From: an uncultured Saprospiraceae bacterium
GTDB lineage: Bacteria; Bacteroidota; Bacteroidia; Chitinophagales; Saprospiraceae
Assembly: GCA_937921595.1 (NCBI GenBank)
Contig: CAKZTD010000050.1
Coordinates: 1-44,004 of the forward strand
Direction: 5' to 3'
Length of the DNA: 44,004 nucleotides
The translations under genes and the position numbers were made by a program. Below, piece by piece: positions 7,674-17,100 of this stretch. The stretch's first letter is position 1, and every line of letters begins with the position of its first letter. A model generated the notes under the pieces. The model did not search any database, was not told the DNA's origin, and saw nothing but the letters and a program-made list of their open reading frames with translations.

Positions 7674-9701
7674 TCACACCTTCCAAAAACGTAATAACAA
7701 TGTCTCAATCCCTAAAAATATCAAAGCTAAAATCAAACACCATCTCCAGAGCACAGTTCCCTGGCTACGTTCACCAATCAATGGTGTCAGACTTGCTGAT
7801 GCAGTGTTATCGATGACATTGAAACTTTCGTTGAGATTAGCAAGATCTGTTTGATTATAAATGGCTAGTTGAGATTCTCTACGGTCAAAATTAAATCCAT
7901 ACTTCGCAAAAGATTCTTCTTCTTTTAAAAATAAATTATAGAATCCAGCTTCGCGGATTTGGCCATTAATTCCTAAAAGTACCTTCTGTCCAATGATCTG
8001 TTGCTCAGGAATAAACTCCTCTACTCTACCTTTCATTTTATAAACTAACTCTGAACCACTTACCTTATTATCCGCTTCGATGATTTCATCTTTTCCGATA
8101 AAATATGCGATTTTATTTTCCTTAGCAGTTGAAATCGCCATTTTGTAAAGCATTGGAATAAATACATCTCCATTTCTAACTAAGTTATTATAAGTCTCCT
8201 CTAAAGGAGCTGCACAAAGATACAAGTGACCCTGCCCTTTGGTATACTTTCCTAAATAAACAGAACCGTCTCGATACCTCATTAATGGTTCTTCCGAACG
8301 ACTCGCGTATTGTGTCATTTTGTAATTCCCTTGCGTGACCGGAAGTCTAAGGTTCGCATTTGAATTTTCGAAAACATCATTAAAAATAAACTCCTCGGTA
8401 TTTAGATTGGAAACGGTACGTTCCGTTTTATCATAAGCTTGTAAATCATTTGCAGGAAAGGTGGAAAGAAAACTCCGATAAGAATCAAGATTTGCAGATG
8501 GCCCTGGAAAGACCATAAGGTTTCCTCCATTCACGACAAATTGATTCAGCTCTGAAGCTAAACCGGTACTCACACTATTCAATCCATTGGTCACGATTAA
8601 ATCGTATTCCGGAAAACTAGAGTAGGTCAGATTTCGACTAAACTGATTGGTGATTTTAAAATAATCAATCCCCGCAAAAGAAGCATCTAGGTATTTATTT
8701 GGAGCAACCTCATTGATTACCAAAATATTTATCTGTTCTGCGACATTGAAAGTAAAAAAGTATTTATCATCAAACTGAACTGGATAATCCGTGATATTCA
8801 ATTCTGCTTCATGCCAACCTGTTTTTTGAATCGTCATGTTTACGGTGTCCGTTACCGACTCACCCGCAGGAATAGACAGTGCGCCGACTGGCTTGGTTTG
8901 TCCTTCATGTTTTAAAGAAAGGCGAATATTTTCCGCATCCTGAGAACTGTGATTCTTGATTCTGACAATCAAAGTATTGGTTTGATTGATCATCTGAACT
9001 GGAGCATCAAAATAACAGGTATCTATGGTAATATTTCGCTCTTGAACAGATTGAAGTGGAATCAAATTCACATCTAAGGTACTGTCTCTAAATTCTTTAA
9101 AGTCTGTAATATTTTTTTGAAAATCTGAAATCAGGTAAGAGGCTCTATTCTGTTGGCTTCCAGAATTGATCGCTTGTAATTGACGATTGAGCACTTTCGA
9201 TAACTCCTTAACCGATGGAGATACTTTTACTTCATCCACAAAACTCAAAGCATCTTCTTTGCTCACTACAAACTGATGGCGTCCTTCAAAGTCATTGGTT
9301 AATACCTGAAACCGATCTTCCGGAGCATAAGCTTCGATAATTTCACGAGCTCTTTGCTTCGCTTTCTCCACCAAAGGAACATCCTCACTCAATGCACTCA
9401 TACTAAAAGAGTTGTCAATAAAGATGCTAACGACCTTATCTCCTTTCTTGACTTCTGTGTCCTGAGGAATGAAAGGTTGAGCAAAAGCAAAAACCAAGAA
9501 TGCAAGTGCTAACAATCTCGCTAATAAAACGAGAAAATTCCGCAATCTTCTTCGAGCACTAGTCTCTTCTTTTACCTCTTTTAGAAATCGGACATTGGTA
9601 AAATAAACCTTTTTAAATCGTCTGAAATAAAAGAGGTGAATGATAATCGGTATCGCTAAGGCTAATAATGCCCACAAAAAATTCGGAACAATAAACTCCA
9701 T
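7674..9701 (-). CDS. BatA-domain, von Willebrand factor A-domain membrane protein
   Basis: A 675-residue membrane-anchored protein. Residues 1-80 form the BatA N-terminal double-helix domain (TIGR02226 type): a first helix ~5-24, then FYFRRFKKVYFTNVRFLKEV, then a second helix ~55-77. A VWA domain follows with a complete MIDAS start, DNSFS at ~96-100 (DxSxS), after VVSIFI. The middle part is probably beta-sandwich periplasmic domains, and a final helix sits in the last ~25 residues. Family members in Bacteroidota are associated with aerotolerance-type (Bat) operons or stand alone; the function here is unknown. The ATG at 9701 is preferred over the in-frame TTG at 9710 because the TATATTTG promoter box covers that upstream codon. 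The stop overlaps alternative start codons of the next gene. Confidence 0.87.
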   Translation of the reverse strand: MEFIVPNFLWALLALAIPIIIHLFYFRRFKKVYFTNVRFLKEVKEETSARRRLRNFLVLLARLLALAFLVFAFAQPFIPQDTEVKKGDKVVSIFIDNSFSMSALSEDVPLVEKAKQRAREIIEAYAPEDRFQVLTNDFEGRHQFVVSKEDALSFVDEVKVSPSVKELSKVLNRQLQAINSGSQQNRASYLISDFQKNITDFKEFRDSTLDVNLIPLQSVQERNITIDTCYFDAPVQMINQTNTLIVRIKNHSSQDAENIRLSLKHEGQTKPVGALSIPAGESVTDTVNMTIQKTGWHEAELNITDYPVQFDDKYFFTFNVAEQINILVINEVAPNKYLDASFAGIDYFKITNQFSRNLTYSSFPEYDLIVTNGLNSVSTGLASELNQFVVNGGNLMVFPGPSANLDSYRSFLSTFPANDLQAYDKTERTVSNLNTEEFIFNDVFENSNANLRLPVTQGNYKMTQYASRSEEPLMRYRDGSVYLGKYTKGQGHLYLCAAPLEETYNNLVRNGDVFIPMLYKMAISTAKENKIAYFIGKDEIIEADNKVSGSELVYKMKGRVEEFIPEQQIIGQKVLLGINGQIREAGFYNLFLKEEESFAKYGFNFDRRESQLAIYNQTDLANLNESFNVIDNTASASLTPLIGERSQGTVLWRWCLILALIFLGIETLLLRFWKV

Positions 9702-9707
9702 AGGGTG

Positions 9708-9715
9708 CAAATATA
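9708..9715 (-). promoter_or_regulatory. -7 box (TATATTTG) of the BatA/VWA gene
   Basis: An exact TAnnTTTG match on the minus strand, ending 6 nt before the ATG at 9701. It overlaps the upstream TTG, which rules that codon out as the start if the promoter is used, and predicts a leaderless or near-leaderless mRNA for the two-gene unit. Confidence 0.5.
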
Positions 9716-9784
9716 GAAAATAAGATTTAATGTCTGTTCACCAGACTACGTCCTTTGATTATTTCAGCAGACTTTTTACCTTTA

Positions 9785-9950
9785 GAGCAAGTTGGGTATT
9801 TAGCGTTCGGCTTACAAACGCAATTTTTTCGCTTATCCTTCAGCTCAAAAATCCTCATTATGCTACGGCATAACTCCGGTTTCTGAACTTCGTTTAAACA
9901 AAAAACTGGCAGTTTTCGGCTCGAAGCCCAAATTCCCAGCATGCTCTTAG
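9785..9950 (+). repeat. Dispersed repeat family 1, copy 1 (166 bp, structured)
   Basis: A non-coding repeat shared with 22274-22439 in the same orientation, about 78% identical by eye. Its ends are inverted repeats: the first ~17 bases starting GAGCAAGTTGGG match the complement of the last bases in about 14 of 17 positions. In the middle, TTATGC (9858-9863) and GCATAA (9868-9873) form a hairpin closed over TACG. A surrounding stem pairs AGCTCAAAAATCC with GGTTTCTGAACT. A second small hairpin is AAAACT-GGC-AGTTTT. It lies between the divergent BatA/VWA and T9SS-cargo genes. A 77-codon open frame on the minus strand through this repeat is not a gene. Confidence 0.8.
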
Positions 9951-9993
9951 TAATACGCAATCTGGTATACTTTGTTGTATTTAAATACTTTTT

Positions 9994-10986
9994 ATGAAAA
10001 CTAAGCTATTCTTACTCCTTTTAGGGCTATTTCTGGTAAATATCCTCGCTGCACAATCAAAGTTCTCCGGTGGAGAAATAAGTGTAAAACAAACAGGGAC
10101 CTATTCGGTTGCTGTATTTGTAGATTTATATACAACGGTTAACAGTGATTTGCAAAGTATCGAGTTCTGCTGGGGTGATGGTCTTTGTGAAGACATTCCA
10201 TTATTTTATTCTGAGGAGCTTCCCGGCACCAACTTTAAGTTTAATCAATTTCAATCAGGACATGTTTATGGTGGAGAAAACACTTATACTTTGACCGTTG
10301 AGGATTGTTGCTGGGGGCAAAACATAATCAATATAACACAGGCAAATCTGGAAAACATCATTTTGAGCACGTCTTATTTTCATTCTGTAAACGATCCGCT
10401 TTTCGGTGAAAACCATATGCCTTATTTCAGTAAAGGCATGCTTCATGGTTATACTTATTTACCGATTTTTTATAATTCAGAGTTTACGGATCCGGAAGGA
10501 GATGAAATTCAGGTTGAAGTTTGTGATATTGAATACCTGAGCACCTATAATCAGATTACTGAAGTTTATCCAACATCTGAGAATAATTTAACCGTGAATG
10601 CTACTGATGGAAGTTTTCAATGGATCTCTCCTCAATTCCCAGGTACGTATGTTTTGGGGCTCTGTGTTTCAGAAAGTAGAAATGGAATGATCATTAGTGA
10701 GTATACTCGAAATATTTTGATCGTCGTAGATAATCCTGTTGGTAATCAGGAAATTTTCAATGATTCAAATATTAGTGTTTTTCCAAATCCTACCAACGAT
10801 CAATTGACGATCAAGATGCCGAATATCCAGCTTGACATTGAGGTGGATGTTTTTGATGCAATTGGAAATATTGTTTTAAAAAGTGATAGCGAAAATGTGG
10901 ATATTTCTTCTTTAGAAACGGGCGTTTATTTTTTAATTATTAAATCTGGAGATCAGCTTTTTTCTGAGAAAGTGGTAAAGTTATAA
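9994..10986 (+). CDS. Secreted protein with T9SS type A C-terminal sorting domain
   Basis: A 330-residue exported protein. Residues 1-20 are a signal peptide (short basic start, leucine-rich core, cleavage near AAQS). Residues ~25-250 look like two beta-sandwich, cadherin/PKD-like domains. The first has cysteine pairs in FCWGDGLCEDIP and VEDCCWGQ. The second has FTDPEGDEIQVEVCD and ends with the WISPQFPGTYVLGLCVSE pattern common in Bacteroidota surface proteins. The last ~70 residues form a type A sorting domain (TIGR04183): VFPNPTNDQLTIKM, VFDAIGNIV, ISSLETGVYFLII and a basic end. Such proteins cross the outer membrane by the T9SS and are anchored or released. The ligand or role is unknown. 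The gene converges on P1 and shares its terminator. Confidence 0.88.
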   Translation: MKTKLFLLLLGLFLVNILAAQSKFSGGEISVKQTGTYSVAVFVDLYTTVNSDLQSIEFCWGDGLCEDIPLFYSEELPGTNFKFNQFQSGHVYGGENTYTLTVEDCCWGQNIINITQANLENIILSTSYFHSVNDPLFGENHMPYFSKGMLHGYTYLPIFYNSEFTDPEGDEIQVEVCDIEYLSTYNQITEVYPTSENNLTVNATDGSFQWISPQFPGTYVLGLCVSESRNGMIISEYTRNILIVVDNPVGNQEIFNDSNISVFPNPTNDQLTIKMPNIQLDIEVDVFDAIGNIVLKSDSENVDISSLETGVYFLIIKSGDQLFSEKVVKL

Positions 10987-11060
10987 AAGAGGTCAAGCAG
11001 CCAAGGATTCAAGTCGTCAAGATTTATGCATTCTTGACAACTTTTAAAAAAACAGCCCAA

Positions 11061-11099
11061 AAAAATAAGGGTTTGACTAAAAGCCAAACCCTTATTTTT
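11061..11099. terminator. Bidirectional terminator between the T9SS cargo gene and P1
   Basis: A perfect 15-bp inverted repeat: AAAAATAAGGGTTTG (11061-11075), a 9-nt loop, then its complement (11085-11099). A-runs and T-runs at the two ends give a U-tract on both strands. It lies between the stop codons of two convergent genes, as expected for a shared intrinsic terminator. Confidence 0.9.
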
Positions 11100-11120
11100 A
11101 AAAACTATATTAAAAGAAGA

Positions 11121-14100
11121 TTACTTAGTAATCGTAACATCTCCTTTGACGATCTGTTTCACTCCATCTATGAATTCAACCTCAGCCCAGTATACAAAAA
11201 CACCAGGGTTTAATTGTTCGCCACGGAACATTCCATTCCATCCAAAAGCAGGATCATTAGGTTGGAAATTATAATTTTCAAATAAAAGCTCACCCCAACG
11301 ATCAAAAACTTGGAAAGTAGTAATTTCTTGAATTTCATCACCACCAGCGTAAATCATGAATATATCATTCGCTCCACCATTACCTGGTGAGAAAGCATTT
11401 GGAATATACACCTTACGTTTCTTCTCAACTCTCAAGGTAATCTCTTCTGTTTCAGAACATCCATTTACATTAATTACCGTCACGGTATAAGTGATTTCAT
11501 TAAAGGCGTCTGTAACTATTGGATCCAAACAATCGGTGCAACTCAATCCAGTAGCCGGAGACCATAAGATAGTATCTATGTCTTGCTCATCAAGATTAAC
11601 CAAAGCATTTAATTGATAATCCTCTCCTAACTGAATCAAAACAGATGAAGCCGTGTCAATTTCTATCATGATTTCAATTGGAATATCGATGAATAAATCT
11701 TCCGCATATTCACAACCATTTACATCTTGAACAATCAGGTCATAAGAACCTGGAGCAAGGTTGGTAAAGAAGTTTTGAGAAACAAAATTTTCACCATTAT
11801 CAATGGAATACAAATAAGGAGCATTTCCTCCGACAACTTCAGAAACCACTACATTTCCATCATCTCCAAAACATTGAGGATCTTCTATCAACATCGTTAA
11901 GCTACTTGGTACATCTGTATCTTCATCTACAAGGACAACTTCTGATTCTGTACATCCATTGGATGCATCCGTTACGATTAAAGTAAACGCTCCAGACTGA
12001 TAAACAGTAGGATCTAATGTAGTCTCATTGTCTATCGTTCCAACTCCTGTCCATTCGTAAGAAATACCTGCACCAGTCGAAGAACCAGCACCACTTAGGC
12101 TTACACTTTCTGTCAAACAATCAAACATCTCCTGCGTACTTGCTGCTGCTACTGGAGGTGTTGTATTTTCATCAACCGTAATAGAAGCTTGCGTTTCACA
12201 ACCATTGTCATTATCAATAATGAAACACACAAAAATACCTGGTTGATTGACGATAGGTGTTAAAGTATTAGCACCTGAAACGATTCCATTTCCTGTCCAG
12301 TTGTAAGTATAATTTCCATTGGTAGAAGAACCACTTGCATCAATGGATACTTCTATCACATCACAAGTAAGCATACTCGGATCTTCGATAATCACCATTG
12401 GAGCTTCAGTGTTTTCATCTACAGTTATTGAAGTAGTACTTGTACAACCATTATCTGTATTTGTAACCACTAAATCATAAGTGCCAGGCTGATTAATTTC
12501 CGGATTGATTGTCAACTCACCTGAAGTAATATTTCCATCAACGGTCGACCATTGGAAAGTCAGACTTCCAAATGGACTTGATCCTGAACCATCTAATGTA
12601 ATCGATGAATTATTACAATCCAAAGACTGTGCAGAACCATAATCAGCGAAAGCTGTCGGGTCATTTACATCTTCTCCAATGACAACCTGATCTTGAGATG
12701 AACAGTTATTATCCGTATTCAAAACAAATAAAGTATAAGTACCTGGAGAAGTAACATCAAACATCAAGTCTGTACTGATCACGGTACCTGATGCATCTTG
12801 CCATTCGTATGCAAAGTTAGCTCCTTGACTAGAAGCATTTCCATCTAGTGTAACCGTAGTTATTTCACAAGTCAATGTTGCTGTCGTCCCAGCGTCAGCT
12901 GTAGGAAGATTGGTATCTGGTACTACACTGACTGTTGAACTAGTCGTACAACCATTATCAGTATTAGTAACTATAAATGTATAAGTTCCAGCAGAAGCAA
13001 CGGTAACAGAAATCGTATTACTCAATACTGTTCCTTGATCATCTTGCCATTCGTAAATGAGGTTGGTTCCATTTCCACCAATTCCTGTTAAGGTCACATC
13101 AGTTTGACCACAAATCAAAGTTTGTTGTGTTCCTGCATCAGCAGAAGGAGGAAGGACATCTTCTAAAACTTCTAGCGTTGTTGAAGAAGTACAACCGTTA
13201 TCTGTATCGGTTACGATCAATACATAGATGCCAGGAGTTGTCGTTGTATAAGTATCATCCATTCCAAGAACAGTCTGAACATCATCTTGCCATTCGTAAG
13301 AAATATTTCCACTTACACTTGTAGAGTTGGTACCGTCCAAAATAACTTGACCATTTACACAAGTCAACATTCCACTTGGAGTCGCTTGAGCGGAAGGCAA
13401 ATTAGCATCCGGTACGATCGACGCAGTTGATTCATCAGAACAACCATTCGCTGAGTTGGTCACAACTAAGGTATAAACGCCTGTTTCACCTGCATCGAAA
13501 ACTGGTAAAGTACTTACTACTACACCTGCTTCATTCAACCATTCGAATTCAATGTTCGCACCTGAAGAAGCCGAACCATCTAAAGTTACCATAGACGCAT
13601 CACAAGTCAAGGTTCCACCTTGGCCAGCATCTGCAACTGGTGTATCTGTATCTATTCCTACTACAACTTGTTCTGTTGCAGTACATCCATTAGTTGTATT
13701 TGTAATCAATAAAGTATAAGTATCATCGACGGTTACTTCTGTAACTGGATCGTTCGAAATTACGGTTCCTGCAACATTCGTCCATTCGTAAATAAACTCA
13801 GGGCCCATACTTGTTCCAAGACCACCAATTTCATAAGCTGTAAGAATACAGGTCAATGTTTCATCATTTCCAGCATCTGCATTCGGTGGTAAAACATCTT
13901 CAGGAATTACAATAGATTGCTCCGTTTCACATCCACTAGTCGTATTGGTAACAATTAAAGTATATGTTCCAGGAGTTGCTATACTTGTCGTAGGTGTCAT
14001 CGCTATGGTTACTCCATTCTCATCTTGCCACTCATGAGTAATCCCCATTCCAGTACTTGTTCCATTACCACCTAAATCAATAGAAGCAATATTACAATCA

Positions 14101-17100
14101 AGCGTTCCTCCTAATCCTACATCCGCAACTGGGATATCATTGTCCATCAATATTTCAACAACATCTGTATCTGTACATCCATTATCTCCAGTTACAATCA
14201 AGGTATAAATTCCAGAAACAGAAACATCAAGTGTTGCAGTCATAGCAACTGTCACTCCATCCGGATTCTGCCATTCATAAGCTAATCCACCAGTACTAAT
14301 TGTAGAGCCACTTCCATCAAGTGTTGCGTCCATATCACTACAAGATAATGTCGATCCTAATCCTGCGTTCGCATTTGGTGTTTCAATATTTTCAAAAACT
14401 TCAACAGAGGAAGAAGAAGAACAACCATTATTAGTATCTGTAACAACTATGGTATAAATACCAGGAGTTGTCACGTCAAGCATTGCATCCATTCCAATGA
14501 CTGCATTACTTGCATCTTCCCATTGGTATGAAATATTTTGACCTGTACTTGAATTACTTCCATCAAGCGTTGCCATTTCTACCAGGCATGTTAAGGTACT
14601 ACTTGTTCCTGCACTTGCTGTTGGAAGATTGACATCTGGAACAACAGAGACCGTAGAAGTCATCGTACATCCATTATCTGTATCTGTTACAATTAAGGTA
14701 TAAACACCAGTCTGATCGACTTGAACAGATGCAGTCACTCCAATTGAAACGCCACCTTCATTCAACCATTCGTAAGCTATGTTTCCACTTTGAGTCGTAC
14801 CACTTCCACTAAGTGTAACTTCCGTATCACTACAAGTCAAAGTCACCCCTTGTCCTGCATTCGAAGTTGGTGTTGCAATATTTTCAAGCACCTCAACCGT
14901 TGAAGATTCGGTACAACCATTGTCTTCATTTGTAATAATCAAAGTATAAATACCTGGGAGTTCCGTTGTAACCATTGCAGTATTTCCTAATGAAACATTA
15001 CTTGCATCAAACCATTCGTAAGCGATTGTACCATTAGCTGTAGAACCTGAACCATCAAGTGTAGCACTAGTTTCAATACAAGTTAATAAGCCATCTAATC
15101 CAGGATCAACACTTGGTGTTTCGAAACTTCCAATGACTTCAACCTGATCCGTTGCAGTACAACCGTTATCTTCATTTGTTATAATCAAAGTATAGATACC
15201 AGCTTCTGTTGCGGTAAGCATTTGAGTCATTCCTACAACTGCATTGGTTGCATCTTCCCAAACATAAGATAGTGTTCCTCCTGTAGAAGCACCTCCATCT
15301 AATGTAGCCATATCAGTATCACAATCTATTTCACCATTTAGTCCTGCTTCTGCAATTGGATCTTCAATGTCCTCGTCTACAAATGCGGTAGAAGTTGAAG
15401 TACAACCATTGTCCGTATCTGTAACAACTAAAGTATAAGTACCGCTAATGGATACATCAATCATTGGATCAGTGCTAATCACCGTACCCGTAGGATCCTG
15501 CCATTCATATTCTAAAGTTCCACCAGTTGAGTTTGAACCATCTAGTGTATAATTTAAAATATTACAATTTAATAAACCATCCATTCCAGCATTTGAAACT
15601 GGAACATTGGAATCCGTTTGAACTTCAACCGTTGTCGATTGAGTACATCCATTATCTCCATTCGTTACGATCAATGTATAAGTTTCTGCAGACATCACTA
15701 CAACAGTTACTGTTGTTCCTACTTCTACTCCACTTTCATTCAACCATTGGTAAGATAAGTTATCTCCAGAAGAGTCACTTCCATCTAGTGTAACATCTGT
15801 TTCTGTACAAGTTATAAATTGAACCGTTCCAGCATCTGCATTTGGTGGCGTCATATCCTCACTCACTTCAACAGAAGAAGAAGCAGAACATCCATTATCA
15901 TCATTGGTCACAACGAGTGTGTAAGTTCCGACTATAGTTACATCAATAACTAAATCATTAGAAATTGATACCAGATTTTCATCAAACCATTCATAAGAAA
16001 TATTTCCAGTTGAGGTAGAAGCAGATCCATCTAAGGTAACCTCATCTACAATACAAGTAATAGCGGATCCTAGCCCTGCGTTAGCAGTAGGAAGACTTGC
16101 ATCTGGTGTCACATCAACCGTAGAACTTGCGGTACATCCGTTATCATCATTGGTAACAATTAGAGTATACGTTCCTGTTTCAGTAACTTCAACAGTAATC
16201 GCATTTCCTACTGTAACACCACCATTGTTCAACCATTCGTAAGAAACATTTCCTACTGTAGTAGAACCAGATCCATCAAGCGTTACTTCAGTATCAGAAC
16301 AAGTAAGCGAAGTTCCTGATCCAGCATTTGAAGTAGGAGTTGCTATATCCTGATCAAGCATAAAACTTGTTTCTGCAGTACAACCATTATCGGTATCTGT
16401 TATCACTAAAATATAATCATCTGGATCAGCAACATCTAAATCTGGTCCTGTTCCAATACTAAGACCATCTGAATCAAACCATTCATAAGTTATTGTTCCT
16501 ATTCCAGAAGAAGCAGAGCCATCTAAGGTAACTTCCATATCTGCACAAGTCAATATTCCATCAGAAGCAATATCAATACTAGGAGTAGCTACATTTTCTA
16601 ATACATTAACCGTAGTCTCTGCTGTACAACCATTTCCTGAATCTGTTATCAATAATGTATAGGTACCAGGAATTGTAACGTCGACTTCTGCTGTAGTTCC
16701 TGCTGGATCTCCATTTGGATCAGTCCAATTATAATCAATAGTACCGTTTCCTGAAGAACCACTACCATCTAAAGTAACTGGATCACCAGAACAAGATAGC
16801 ATATCATTTACGGTCGCATCTGGTGTTGGTGGATCAATACTTTCTAAAACTTCTACTGTTGTTTCAGCAGTACAGCCATTGCTCATATCCGTAATGACTA
16901 AGGTATAGATTCCTGCAACGGTAACATCTAGGTCGGCTGTTGCACCGATAACGATATCATCTGGATCTTGCCATTCATATTCTAAAGTACCATTTCCAGT
17001 TGAAGCATTTCCATCAAGACTAACAGGCGTCATCATACAATCCAAAGCATCATCAACTGAAGCTGCTGCTGAAGGTGCAGCAATATCTTCTAATAATTCT

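Noticed and set aside
9727-9960. 77-codon open frame on the minus strand
   Set aside because: It lies almost entirely in dispersed repeat family 1. The second copy has diverged by substitutions that keep stem pairing and not codons, and the frame has no promoter or recognisable domain.
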